From Amycolatopsis iheyensis (lineage in GTDB: Bacteria; Actinomycetota; Actinomycetes; Mycobacteriales; Pseudonocardiaceae), in assembly GCF_024703995.1 (NCBI RefSeq), contig NZ_JAMXQV010000040.1:1-64000 (forward strand): 64,000 nt of DNA, in the 5' to 3' direction. How positions within the stretch are numbered: position 1 is the first letter of the stretch; the number at the start of each line of letters is the position of its first letter. The notes under the pieces were generated by a model. The model ran no database searches, was not told the DNA's origin, and saw only the letters and a program-made list of their open reading frames with translations. Shown here piece by piece: positions 34,928-43,310 of this stretch. The position numbers and the translations under genes are program-made.

Positions 34928-34970
34928 ACGACGAAGGCCCCGCACCGAGCCGGTGCGGGGCCTTCGTCGT
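34928..34970 (-). terminator. Intrinsic terminator of asnB
   Basis: ACGACGAAGGCCCCGCACC pairs with the complementary arm ending at 34970 around an AGC-type loop. It lies eight bases past the asnB stop, and the core AAGGCCCCGCACCG matches the hairpin at 34342-34384. Confidence 0.9.
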
Positions 34971-34977
34971 CGACACG

Positions 34978-36912
34978 TCAGAGCTTGACCGGGTACACCG
35001 GCTCCGGGACCTCGGGCTTGATCCGGTGCTCGACGAAGATGCCGTGCCACAGCATGAACACGATCAGCGCCCACAGCTGGCGGCTGCGGTCCAGCTGGCC
35101 TGCCTTGTGCTCCTCCAGCAGCGCCAGGATCGCCTTCTTGTCCAGCAGCTCCTCGGTGCGCGAATCACTGATGATCCCGCGAGCCCAGTCGTACATCTCG
35201 TTGCGCAGCCACAGGCGGATCGGCACCGGGAAGCCCAGCTTGCGGCGGTTGAGCACGTGTGCCGGGATGATCTTCGCCAGTGCCTGGCGCAGCGCGTACT
35301 TCGTCGTGCCGTGGGCCAGCTTCTGGTCCAGCGGGATCGACGCCGCGACCTTGAACACCTCGGCGTCCAGGAACGGCACCCGCAGCTCCAGCGAGTTCGC
35401 CATGGTCACCTTGTCGGCCTTGACCAGGATGTCGCCGCGCAGCCACGTGTAGAGGTCGACGTGCTGCATGCGGGCCACCGGGTCCCAGCCGCGCGAGACG
35501 TCGTACCAAGGCGCCGTGACGTCCTTGAAGCCGACGCCCTCCTGGTAGGTCTTCAGCACGTTGCGCAGCTGGTCGTCGCGGAAGTTGCGGGCGTTGCCGT
35601 AGTAGCGGTCCTCCAGCGGGAGCGCGCCGCGGCGGAGCAGGTCCTTGCCGCGGGTGCCCTCCGGGATCTTCGTCGACACCTTGCCGATCAGCTTCCGCAT
35701 GCCGCCCGGGATCTTCTCGAACGGCGCCAGCGAGATCGGCTCGTTGTAGATCGTGTAGCCGCCGAACAGCTCGTCCGCGCCCTCGCCGGACAGCACCGCC
35801 TTGACGTGCTTGCGGGCCTCGCGGGCGATGAACCACAGCGGGACCAGCGCCGGGTCGGCCACCGGGTCGTCGAGGTACCAGACGATGAGCGGCAGGACCT
35901 CCATCATCTCGTCCGCCGACACCGTCCGGACCACGTGCTTCACGCCGATCGCGGCGGCCGACTCGGCGGCGACGTCGACCTCGGAGTAGCCCTCGCGCTC
36001 GAACCCGGTGGTGAACGCGATCAGGTTCGGGTTGTGCTCCTTGGCCAGCGTCGCGGTGGCCGTCGAGTCGATCCCGCCCGACAGGAACGCGCCGACCGTG
36101 ACGTCCGGGTCCGAAATCATGTGCTTGCCGACCGAGTCGCGCATCACATCGGCGATGCGCTGGTGCAGTTCCTCGGCCTCGGCCGGCGTGTTCACCGGCT
36201 TCGCGCTGAACTGTGGGTGGAAGTAGCGGGTGAACTTCACCTCACCGCCGGGCGCCACCTCGAACGACGTGCCGGACTCGACGCGGCGGATCGCGGTGTG
36301 CAGCGACTCGGGCTCGGGCACGTACTGCAGCACCAGGTAGTGCTGCAGCGCCTTGCGGTCCAGCTCCTGGGCGACGCCGAGGGTGTCCGACAGCTCCAGC
36401 AGGCTCTTCTTCTCGCTGGAGAACGCCACGCCACCGGGGCCGGCCGAGTAGAACAGCGGCTTGATCCCGAACGGGTCGCGCGCGCCGAACACGCGCTTCT
36501 CCTGGGAGTCCCAGATCATGAAGGCGAACATGCCGCGCAGGCGCTTCACCCAGTCGGCGCCGAGGTAGTGGAAGCCGGCCACGATGGCCTCGCCGTCGCC
36601 CTCGGTCTCGAACTTCGCCCCGTGCTTCTCGGCGAGCTCGGCCCGCAGCTCCAGGTAGTTGTAGATCTCGCCATTGAAGTTCATCGTGTAGCGCCCCGGC
36701 GCCTCCGGCGGCCCCCAGACCAGCGGCTGGTGGGCGTGCTCGACGTCGATGAACGCCAGCCGGTTGAAGCCGTAGACGACCTCGGCGTCGGCCCAGGTGT
36801 CCTGCTCGTCGGGGCCGCGGTGGCGCTGGCAGCGCATGGCCGCGCCGACGGCGTCACGCGCGTTCGCCGCGCCGGTCTCGGTCGCGCAGATCAGTCCAAG
36901 CAGGCCGCACAC
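34978..36912 (-). CDS. asnB: Asparagine synthase (glutamine-hydrolysing)
   Basis: Makes asparagine from aspartate, ATP and glutamine; in mycobacteria-related species the AsnB family member here (Rv2201) may also amidate peptidoglycan precursors (an LtsA-type role), which I cannot exclude. The 644-residue protein begins MCGLLGL with catalytic Cys2, then RHRGPDEQ and FNGEIYNYLELR of the glutaminase domain. The synthetase domain has the PP-loop SGGIDSTATA. Divergent from ctaC, an arrangement also found in M. tuberculosis. Its start is the ATG at 36910-36912. Confidence 0.95.
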   Translation of the reverse strand: MCGLLGLICATETGAANARDAVGAAMRCQRHRGPDEQDTWADAEVVYGFNRLAFIDVEHAHQPLVWGPPEAPGRYTMNFNGEIYNYLELRAELAEKHGAKFETEGDGEAIVAGFHYLGADWVKRLRGMFAFMIWDSQEKRVFGARDPFGIKPLFYSAGPGGVAFSSEKKSLLELSDTLGVAQELDRKALQHYLVLQYVPEPESLHTAIRRVESGTSFEVAPGGEVKFTRYFHPQFSAKPVNTPAEAEELHQRIADVMRDSVGKHMISDPDVTVGAFLSGGIDSTATATLAKEHNPNLIAFTTGFEREGYSEVDVAAESAAAIGVKHVVRTVSADEMMEVLPLIVWYLDDPVADPALVPLWFIAREARKHVKAVLSGEGADELFGGYTIYNEPISLAPFEKIPGGMRKLIGKVSTKIPEGTRGKDLLRRGALPLEDRYYGNARNFRDDQLRNVLKTYQEGVGFKDVTAPWYDVSRGWDPVARMQHVDLYTWLRGDILVKADKVTMANSLELRVPFLDAEVFKVAASIPLDQKLAHGTTKYALRQALAKIIPAHVLNRRKLGFPVPIRLWLRNEMYDWARGIISDSRTEELLDKKAILALLEEHKAGQLDRSRQLWALIVFMLWHGIFVEHRIKPEVPEPVYPVKL

Positions 36913-37078
36913 GGGTACTCACACACCTTCGGAGCTCACACGGGGCTGGGGAAGGGCCCAGTATGCCGGGCAGGCCGTGGCGAGTAACACGCGCGTCGAC
37001 GGTTACCCCTTAGTCAGCGGGACGGGCCAACTCGGCTAGAGTCCGGCTGTCACAAAGATCGGTCGTAGGAGGCTCTGG

Positions 37079-38068
37079 GTGAAAGGGCGAGGCGCAGTGG
37101 GAACACCCCAGCGCACCCTGGGTAAGCGGACCGCGCGCGTCGCCGCGCTGGCCGTGCTGGTCGCGCTGACGGCGACGGGCTGCTCCGGCGACGAGATCCT
37201 GCGGTTCGGCTGGCCGGTGGGTGTCACCGAGCAGGCGAACCAGATGCGCACGCTGTGGACTTGGACCGTGGTGGCCGCGCTGGTCGTCGGCGTCATCGTG
37301 TGGGCGCTGATCTTCTGGACCGCGACGTTCCACCGCAAGAAGAAGACCGTCGACGGCGAGCCGGAGGAGCTGCCCCGGCAGTTCCAGTACAACATCCCGC
37401 TCGAGCTGTTCACGGTCATCGTCCCGACGATCATGGTCTGCGTGCTGTTCGTCTTCACCTCGACCACCGAGGACAAGGTCCTGCACAAGGACCCGAACCC
37501 GGACGTCAAGGTCCAGGTCGTGGCGTTCCAGTGGAACTGGGAGTTCAAGTACGAGGACGCCGGCAAGCGCGACGCGCAGAACCGGCCGGTCCCGGTCAAG
37601 ACCCCCGACGGCGGTGTGGTCAGCACGGTCGGCTCGTCCGGCGAGATCCCGCTGCTGGTGCTCCCGGTCGGCAAGACGATCCAGTACGACCTGCTTTCCA
37701 CCGACGTCATCCACTCCTTCTGGGTGCCGGAGTTCCACTTCAAGCGGGACGTCTTCCCCAACCCGGACAAGAACAACCAGGACAGCAGCTTCCAGAACAA
37801 GATCGACCGCGAGGGTTCCTTCGTCGGCCGGTGCGCGGAGCTGTGCGGCACGTACCACTCGGTGATGAACTTCGAGGTCCGGGCGCTGTCGCCGGACAAG
37901 TTCGACCAGTACATCCAGCTGCGCACGCAGGTGAACCCGGCCACCGGCCAGACGTTCACCGCGTCCGAAGCGCTGACGAAGATGAACTGCGGCGAGCTGT
38001 GCACCCCGCATGCGGTGACCACCCAGCCGTTCAACACCGACCGCACCGCGCGGACCGCGTCCAACTGA
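37079..38068 (+). CDS. ctaC: Cytochrome c oxidase subunit II
   Basis: Carries the CuA centre that receives electrons in the aa3 oxidase. The 329-residue product has a lipoprotein-like signal (lipobox region ALTATGC), two transmembrane helices at about 58-80 and 103-123, and the soluble CuA domain with TDVIHSFWVPEF (His) and CAELCGTYHSVM (two Cys, Glu, His, Met). The C-terminal extension after that motif is typical of actinobacterial supercomplex subunits. GTG start behind TAGGAGG. It is followed by ctaF in the same operon and divergent from asnB. Confidence 0.97.
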   Translation: MKGRGAVGTPQRTLGKRTARVAALAVLVALTATGCSGDEILRFGWPVGVTEQANQMRTLWTWTVVAALVVGVIVWALIFWTATFHRKKKTVDGEPEELPRQFQYNIPLELFTVIVPTIMVCVLFVFTSTTEDKVLHKDPNPDVKVQVVAFQWNWEFKYEDAGKRDAQNRPVPVKTPDGGVVSTVGSSGEIPLLVLPVGKTIQYDLLSTDVIHSFWVPEFHFKRDVFPNPDKNNQDSSFQNKIDREGSFVGRCAELCGTYHSVMNFEVRALSPDKFDQYIQLRTQVNPATGQTFTASEALTKMNCGELCTPHAVTTQPFNTDRTARTASN

Positions 38069-38101
38069 CGCCCAGCCAGCACAGGGAGTAGGAAGAGACC
38101 C

Positions 38102-38527
38102 ATGAAGGTCGAAGCGCGCATCTTCTTCATCGTGGCGGTCTTCGCCGTGTTCATGGCGGGTGTCTACTGGGTGTGGGCCGTGCTGAGCCCCTCCTTCGGT
38201 GGCAAGCCCGAGCCGGTGGGCATCGTGGCGCTGTTCCTGACCGGCGGTCTCGCGTTCCTCGCGGGCAGCTACATGCAGTTCGTCGCCCGCCGCATCGAAC
38301 CGCGCCCGGAGGACCGCGAGGACGCCGAGATCAGTGACGGCGCCGGTGAGCTGGGCTTCTTCAGCCCGGGCAGCTACTGGCCGGTCGCCATGGCGGCCAC
38401 CGCGGCGCTCGCCGCGCTGGCCCTGGCGTTCTTCCACATCTGGCTGCTCGTGATCGCGCTGGTCGCGCTGCTGATCACGATCGGCGGGCTGGTGTTCGAG
38501 TACCACACGGGTCCGTCGCACGACTGA
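38102..38527 (+). CDS. ctaF: Cytochrome c oxidase subunit 4 (actinobacterial)
   Basis: Small subunit of the actinobacterial bcc-aa3 supercomplex, 141 residues, with two N-terminal helices (about 8-30 and 40-62) and two C-terminal ones (about 95-115 and 117-135) around a charged loop. Placement directly after ctaC and the MKVEARIFF start are typical. The last 53 bases overlap the convergent EamA gene. Confidence 0.93.
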   Translation: MKVEARIFFIVAVFAVFMAGVYWVWAVLSPSFGGKPEPVGIVALFLTGGLAFLAGSYMQFVARRIEPRPEDREDAEISDGAGELGFFSPGSYWPVAMAATAALAALALAFFHIWLLVIALVALLITIGGLVFEYHTGPSHD

Positions 38528-39407
38528 TTTTCGCGTTTCCCTTGGACTGGCCGCCCCGCTGAGGACTCAGCGCGGCGGCCAGTACTGCGAGCATGCCCAG
38601 TGCCTCCGGCCAGGTCGGGCGGTGGCCGTAGAAGGCGATGTCCACCAGCACCGCGACCACCGGGTAGAGGTAGGACAGCAACGCGACCGTCGTGGTCGGC
38701 AGCTTGCCGATGCTCGCGTACATCAGGACGTACATCAGCGCGGTGTGCACGGTGCCCAGCAGCACCAGCCAGAGCAACCCCTGTGGGTTCGTCGGCAGCG
38801 GCGTGACCAGCAGCAGCGGCGCGAGCACGAGTGCGCCGACGGTGGTCTGGACGGCCGCGAGCAGGTGCGGGCGGATGTGCTTCAGCTGCTTCGCGACGAA
38901 CGACGCGCCGGCGTAGAGCAGGGCCGCGCCGAGCGCCAGCCCGATCCCGGCGAGCTGCACGGGCTTGCCGTCCTCGCCGTGCGCGGACAGTGAGATCAAG
39001 GCCACACCGCCGAACGCGACCGCGGCCCGGGCCAAGTGGCTCTTCGCGACCTTCTCGCCGAGGAACGCCGCGGCCAGGCCGACCAGGATCAGCGGCTGGG
39101 TGTGGTAGACGACGGTGCTGACCGAGATCGACGACAGCGCGTACGAGGCGAACAGCAGCACCCAGTTGCCGACCAGGAACAGCCCGCCGAGCACGGCCAG
39201 GCCGAGGTCGCGCTTGGACGGCCGCCACGACGGCAGCCAGCCGCGCGCGAAGCACCAGATCACCAGCAGCGCCCCGCCGACGAAGCAGCGGGCGAAGGCC
39301 ACCGCGGGCGCGGCCGCGCCGCTTTCGAGGACGACCGCGCCGATCGTGCCGGACATCGCCATCGCCGCGGACCACTGGAGCAGGGGGCGGGTTTCGGAGT
39401 TCGTCAT
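38475..39407 (-). CDS. EamA-family (DMT) transporter
   Basis: A 310-residue membrane protein with ten hydrophobic helices in two EamA repeats, as in drug/metabolite exporters (RhaT/YdcZ type). FLVGNWVLLFASYALSSISVSTVVYHTQPLILVGLAA is split here over repeat one, and MYVLMYASIGKLPTTTVALLSYLYPVVA over repeat two. Substrate unknown. The ATG at 39405-39407 is chosen because it gives the first helix directly; the open frame further up is not needed. Divergent from the GlxA-type regulator, a typical regulator/exporter pair. Confidence 0.88.
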   Translation of the reverse strand: MTNSETRPLLQWSAAMAMSGTIGAVVLESGAAAPAVAFARCFVGGALLVIWCFARGWLPSWRPSKRDLGLAVLGGLFLVGNWVLLFASYALSSISVSTVVYHTQPLILVGLAAAFLGEKVAKSHLARAAVAFGGVALISLSAHGEDGKPVQLAGIGLALGAALLYAGASFVAKQLKHIRPHLLAAVQTTVGALVLAPLLLVTPLPTNPQGLLWLVLLGTVHTALMYVLMYASIGKLPTTTVALLSYLYPVVAVLVDIAFYGHRPTWPEALGMLAVLAAALSPQRGGQSKGNAKISRATDPCGTRTPARRS

Positions 39408-39444
39408 GGGACTCAGGTTCGTCCGGTTTCCGCCGGGCAACCAG

Positions 39445-39458
39445 TGTCAGAGATGACA
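39445..39458. promoter_or_regulatory. Inverted repeat, candidate operator of the GlxA-type regulator
   Basis: TGTCA-GAGA-TGACA is a perfect 5-4-5 inverted repeat in the 83-bp gap between the divergent EamA gene and the regulator; a related TTGTGACA half site lies 12 bp further. A shared control site is inferred. Confidence 0.45.
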
Positions 39459-39490
39459 ATGGCCGCAAAACTTGTGACATGCTGACGCGC

Positions 39491-40444
39491 ATGGACGTCA
39501 ACCGGGTCGCGGTGGTGCTCGCCGACCACGTTTCGCCGTTCGAGCTGGGGGTCGCGTGCGAGGTGTTCGGCACCGACCGCAGCGCCGACGGCATCGAGGG
39601 CTGGGAGTTCGGGGTCTGCTCGCCCGCGGGTTCGGCGGTGTCGAGCTGGTCGGGCTTCGGACTGACCGGCCTGCGCGACTTGGACTTCGCGGCATCGGCG
39701 GACCTGCTGATCGTGCCGACGTGCGCGCCCCGGACGGCGCCGCCGCCCGCGGAGCTGCTGGACGTCCTGCGGGACGCGGCGGCGCGGGGCGCGTGGGTGG
39801 CGGGGTTCTGCGCCGGCGTGTTCACGCTGGGGTACGCGGGCCTGCTGGACGGCCGCCGCTGCACGGTCCACTGGGTGTACGAGGCGGAGTTCCGCGCCCG
39901 GTTCCCGTCGGCGGTGGTGGACACGCAGGCGCTGTACGCGGACGACGGCGGGGTCCTGACGAGCGCGGGCACGGTCGCGGCGGTGGACCTGTGCCTGCAC
40001 CTGGTCCGCCGCCTGCGCGGGGTGACGGCGGCGACGACCCTGGCCCGCCGGATGGTGGCGGCGCCGTTCCGGGCGGGCGGCCAGGCCCAGTTCGTCCAGG
40101 CGCCGGTCCCTTCGGTGCCGGACGACTCCGTGGTGGCGGAGGCCCTCGAGTGGGTCGAGCGTCGGCTGGACCGGCCGTTCACGGTGGCGGAGCTGGCGCG
40201 CCGGAGCGGGCTGGGGGAGCGGACGTTCCTGCGCCGCTTCTCGGCGGCGACGGGGACCACGCCGCACCGCTGGCTCACCGAGCGCAGGCTGGACCGGGCC
40301 CAGGCCCTGCTGGAGGAGGGTCGGCTGTCGGTGGAGGACATCGCGGTCGCCTGCGGCTACGCCTCGGCGGCCGCTTTGCGCCACCAGTTCACCCGCCTGC
40401 GCGGGACGAGCCCGTCCTCCTACCGGACGGCCTTCCGCGGCTAG
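39491..40444 (+). CDS. GlxA-type transcriptional regulator (DJ-1/PfpI plus AraC HTH)
   Basis: A 317-residue regulator. The N-terminal DJ-1/PfpI-like domain (VNRVAVVLADHVSPFELG to about residue 165, with the nucleophile-elbow AGFCAGVFTLGYAG) is joined to an AraC HTH pair: FTVAELARRSGLGERTFLRRFSAATGTTPHRWLTERR and SVEDIAVACGYASAAALRHQFTRLRGTSPSSYR split over residues 225-312. Start is the ATG at 39491 or 39479. Divergent from the EamA exporter, which it may activate or repress. Ligand unknown. Confidence 0.9.
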   Translation: MDVNRVAVVLADHVSPFELGVACEVFGTDRSADGIEGWEFGVCSPAGSAVSSWSGFGLTGLRDLDFAASADLLIVPTCAPRTAPPPAELLDVLRDAAARGAWVAGFCAGVFTLGYAGLLDGRRCTVHWVYEAEFRARFPSAVVDTQALYADDGGVLTSAGTVAAVDLCLHLVRRLRGVTAATTLARRMVAAPFRAGGQAQFVQAPVPSVPDDSVVAEALEWVERRLDRPFTVAELARRSGLGERTFLRRFSAATGTTPHRWLTERRLDRAQALLEEGRLSVEDIAVACGYASAAALRHQFTRLRGTSPSSYRTAFRG

Positions 40445-40445
40445 A

Positions 40446-40592
40446 AGCGCCCCAATGTGGCATTGGGTGCGTTGGGCGCACCGAACGCCACATTGGGTGC
40501 GTTGGGCGCACCGAACGCCACATTGGGTGCGTTGGGCGCACCCAACGCCACATTGGGTGCGTTGGACGCACCCAACGCCACATTGGGGCGCT
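40446..40592. repeat. Dispersed multi-hairpin intergenic element, copy 2 (expanded, 147 bp)
   Basis: Same inverted ends as the copy at 5203 (AGCGCCCCAATGTGGC and GCCACATTGGGGCGCT). Between them are four tandem 30-bp units of the type GCGTTGGGCGCACC-GAACGCCACATTGGGT, two ending in GAACGCC and two in CAACGCC. It lies two bases after the regulator gene stop and before the convergent trpD stop. The 30-bp multiple of three gives long open frames in several readings, which are spurious. Confidence 0.9.
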
Positions 40593-40603
40593 CGGGGCCG
40601 GAG

Positions 40604-41638
40604 TCAGGAGAAGGCGATCCAGCGGTCCAGGAGCGCCGCTGCCGCGCCGGAATCGATGGCCTCGGCCGCCCGGGCCAAGCCCGACCGCAGGTCGTCTTCG
40701 AGGGAGCCCGAGAAGCCCGTGAACGCCGCCAGGGCCGCGGCCGCGTTGATCAGCACCGCGTCGCGCACCGGGCCCGGCTTACCGCCCACCAGGTCGCGGA
40801 CCACCGCCGCGTTCGACGCCGCGTCGCCGCCGCGGAGGTCGTCGGCCGTGGCGCGGGGGACGCCGAGGGCCGCCGGGTCCAGCGTGCGCGGGGTGACCGT
40901 GCCGTCCGAGACCACCCACACCGACGAAGTCGTCGTCGTGGTGATCTCGTCCAGGCCGTCGTCGCCGCGGACGACCAGGGCCCGCATCCCGCGGCGGGCG
41001 AACACCTCCGCCAGCACGTGCGTCTTGTCCTCGTACGCGCAGCCGATCAGCGCGCTGCCCGGCTGGGCCGGGTTCGTCAGCGGGCCGAGCAGGTTGAACG
41101 TCGTCGGGATGCCGAGCTCGCTGCGCACCGGGCCCGCGTGCCGCAGCGCCGGGTGGAACGCCGACGCCAGGAAGAACCCGATGCCGACCTCGGCCAGGCT
41201 CCGCCGGACGTCGTCGGGCGGCAGGCTGATCGTGACGCCCAGGGCCTCCAGCACGTCGGCCGCGCCGGACTTCGACGACGCGCTGCGGTTGCCGTGCTTG
41301 GCCACCGGGGCGCCGGCCGCCGCCGTGACGATCGTCGCCATCGTCGAGATGTTCACCGAGTTCGAGCCGTCGCCGCCGGTGCCGACGATGTCGACCGCCG
41401 GGCGGTCCAGCTCGACGCGGCGGGCGTGCGCCAGCATCGTGGCCGCCATCCCGGCGATCTCCGACGGCGTCTCGCCCTTGGCACGCAACGCCACCGCGAA
41501 CCCGGCGATCCGGGCCGGGCTCGCCGCACCGCTCATGATCTGGTCCATTGCCCACGCCGTGTCCTCCTCGGACAGGTCGACGCGTGCGACGAGCTGCTTG
41601 AGCAGCGGCGGCCAGGTGCGGGGGACCGGGGTGGTCAC
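40604..41638 (-). CDS. trpD: Anthranilate phosphoribosyltransferase
   Basis: Second step of tryptophan synthesis: joins anthranilate and PRPP. The 344-residue protein has IVGTGGDGSNSVNIST (PRPP-binding GTGGD loop), AKHGNRSASSKSGAADVLEALG and FHPALRHAGPVRSELGIPTTFNLLGPLTNPA, all diagnostic. GTG start at 41636-41638; the longer frame is a shadow of the receiver-like gene. Five bases separate it from the stop of that gene, so the two are one transcript. Other trp genes are not in the window; in mycobacteria trpD likewise lies alone beside ctaE. Confidence 0.97.
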   Translation of the reverse strand: MTTPVPRTWPPLLKQLVARVDLSEEDTAWAMDQIMSGAASPARIAGFAVALRAKGETPSEIAGMAATMLAHARRVELDRPAVDIVGTGGDGSNSVNISTMATIVTAAAGAPVAKHGNRSASSKSGAADVLEALGVTISLPPDDVRRSLAEVGIGFFLASAFHPALRHAGPVRSELGIPTTFNLLGPLTNPAQPGSALIGCAYEDKTHVLAEVFARRGMRALVVRGDDGLDEITTTTTSSVWVVSDGTVTPRTLDPAALGVPRATADDLRGGDAASNAAVVRDLVGGKPGPVRDAVLINAAAALAAFTGFSGSLEDDLRSGLARAAEAIDSGAAAALLDRWIAFS

Positions 41639-41643
41639 CGGGC

Positions 41644-42054
41644 TCAGCCGTTCACGGCGGGGACCCGTCGCGCGCGCAGCACGTCGGCGACGGTCTCCGC
41701 GGCGGTGAGCGGGTCCAGCGGGTGCACCAGCACGGCGTCCGCCTGCGACCAGGTGGCCAGCCACCGGTCGTCCTTGCGCCGCACCGAAACCACGATCGGC
41801 GGGCAGTCGGTGATCTCGGCCTTCAGCTGGCGGCAGAGGCCGATGCCGCCGGTGGGCTGCGCTTCGCCGTCGAGGATCGCCAGGTCCACAGTGCCCGCGT
41901 CCACCTCGGACAGCACGTCCGCGATCCCGGCCGCCTCGACGTAGTCCACGCGGTCGAGGTCGGCGGCGGGCCGCCGGCCGATCGCGTTGACGATCGCCTC
42001 GCGCACGTCCGCCTTGTGGCTGAACACCAGGATCCGCATCGACCGCTCGCCCAT
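41644..42054 (-). CDS. Receiver-like (CheY-fold) protein, atypical
   Basis: A 136-residue single-domain protein. MRILVFSHKADVREAIVNAIG, then VDLAILDGEAQPTGGIGLCRQLK with the place of the phosphorylated Asp (ILDGE), then PPIVVSVRRKDDRWLATWSQADAVLVHPLDP follow the beta-alpha rhythm of response-regulator receivers. The acidic pair expected after strand one is replaced by HKAD, so phosphotransfer may be lost. No output domain. The ATG 42054 is chosen because GGAGG lies eight bases ahead. Upstream of trpD in the same operon. Confidence 0.7.
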   Translation of the reverse strand: MGERSMRILVFSHKADVREAIVNAIGRRPAADLDRVDYVEAAGIADVLSEVDAGTVDLAILDGEAQPTGGIGLCRQLKAEITDCPPIVVSVRRKDDRWLATWSQADAVLVHPLDPLTAAETVADVLRARRVPAVNG

Positions 42055-42117
42055 CAGGCACGCCTCCATCTCGTCACCGCACGTCTCGCGCCCCGATCGT
42101 ATCGGCCGAGACCGACA

Positions 42118-42531
42118 TCACGCGGTCGGCTCCGGCTGTTGCGCGTCCCACCCCGGCGCGTCGCCGCCCAATCGTTGCGCGAGACCCGCCATCCGGGACC
42201 GTTCCTGGGCGCAGTGCAGGGCGTCGAGGACCTGGACGCGCACCGCGAGCACCCGCGTCCGCTCGCCCTCGGGACGAGGTTCCCGCAGCTCATAGCCGTC
42301 CTGGGCGAGGATCGACGCCGCCTCCTCGACCCGGTCGGCCGGCAGGAGCAGGTGGTGCCGCAGGACGGCCGGTGCCGTGCTGACCCATGCGGGTGAACCG
42401 GCGAGGACGGCCGAATCCGCGACGGCGGGGTCGAAGGCTTCGGCGACGATCTCCAAACCGGGCGTATCGGCCGTCAGACCGGCGGTTTCGCGCTTCCTGA
42501 CCAGGTCAAGCAGCCGGTCGAGTAAACCCAT
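42118..42531 (-). CDS. Conserved hypothetical protein
   Basis: A 137-residue protein not matching a family I know. MGLLDRLLDLVRKRET start, then APAVLRHHLLLPADRVEEAASILAQDGYELREPRP, which looks like a ligand-type alpha/beta unit, and an Arg-rich end. Good ribosome site (AGGTGAG). It precedes the receiver-like gene and trpD on the same strand with a gap of 63 bp and is divergent from ctaE. Coding is likely; function unknown. Confidence 0.65.
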   Translation of the reverse strand: MGLLDRLLDLVRKRETAGLTADTPGLEIVAEAFDPAVADSAVLAGSPAWVSTAPAVLRHHLLLPADRVEEAASILAQDGYELREPRPEGERTRVLAVRVQVLDALHCAQERSRMAGLAQRLGGDAPGWDAQQPEPTA

Positions 42532-42626
42532 GAGTAGCTCTCACCTTCGGTGGCATCCGGTGTGATCGGTTACGCAGACGACCCGCCGTGGACCCACCCG
42601 GCGGGGCGGTGGTGCGAGAGGACATA

Positions 42627-43250
42627 ATGCGATCCGTGACAACGGCAGCTCCCACCATCAGTCAGCGGGTCCACTCGCTGAACCGGCCGAACATGGTCAG
42701 TGTCGGCACCATCGTGTGGCTGTCCAGCGAGCTGATGTTCTTCGCCGGACTGTTCGCGATGTTCTTCACCGTCAAGGCGCAGAACTCGTCCGGCCAGTGG
42801 CCGCCGCCGCTGCACGGCGAGGAGTTCCACCTCAACGTGGGGTACGCGATCCCGTTCACGGTGATCCTCGTGCTGTCCTCGCTGACCTGCCAGTTCGGCG
42901 TGTTCGCGGCCGAACGCGGCGACGTCTACGGCCTGCGCCGCTGGTACATCATCACGTTGATCATGGGCGCCATCTTCGTCGGCGGCCAGGCCAACGAGTA
43001 CCACAACCTGGTCGAAGAGGGGATGACGATCCCGTCCGGCCCGTTCGGCACGGTCTTCTACCTCGCCACCGGGTTCCACGGCCTGCACGTCATCGGCGGG
43101 CTCATCGCCTTCGTGTACCTGCTCATCCGCACGAAACTGAGCAAGTTCACGCCCGCCCAGGCCACGTCGGCGATCGTCGTGTCCTACTACTGGCACTTCG
43201 TCGACATCGTGTGGGTCGGCCTCTTCGGTGTGATCTACCTCCTTCCGTAG
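42627..43250 (+). CDS. ctaE: Cytochrome c oxidase subunit III
   Basis: Core subunit of the aa3 oxidase, 207 residues and seven hydrophobic helices, with HSLNRPNMVSVGTIVWLSSE at the start, ANEYHNL and GFHGLHVIGGLIAF, and the closing SYYWHFVDIVWVGLFGVIYL, all invariant in this family. The ATG at 42627 is supported by the GAGAGGA ribosome site and by its equivalence with mycobacterial CtaE. First gene of the ctaE-qcrC-qcrA-qcrB operon. Confidence 0.97.
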   Translation: MRSVTTAAPTISQRVHSLNRPNMVSVGTIVWLSSELMFFAGLFAMFFTVKAQNSSGQWPPPLHGEEFHLNVGYAIPFTVILVLSSLTCQFGVFAAERGDVYGLRRWYIITLIMGAIFVGGQANEYHNLVEEGMTIPSGPFGTVFYLATGFHGLHVIGGLIAFVYLLIRTKLSKFTPAQATSAIVVSYYWHFVDIVWVGLFGVIYLLP

Positions 43251-43310
43251 GTCCACCAGCCGCCACCACCTTCACCATCGGCCTGAACTGACAGCAAGGG
43301 TTGCCGCAAG

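Noticed and set aside
40446..40592. CRISPR array or short IS
   Set aside because: No spacers, no transposase and no target duplication; consists of contiguous palindromic units.
40455..41944. Long plus-strand frames starting in the 30-bp array and running through trpD
   Set aside because: Reading through the repeat and antisense to trpD; the amino-acid repeats follow from the DNA repeat.
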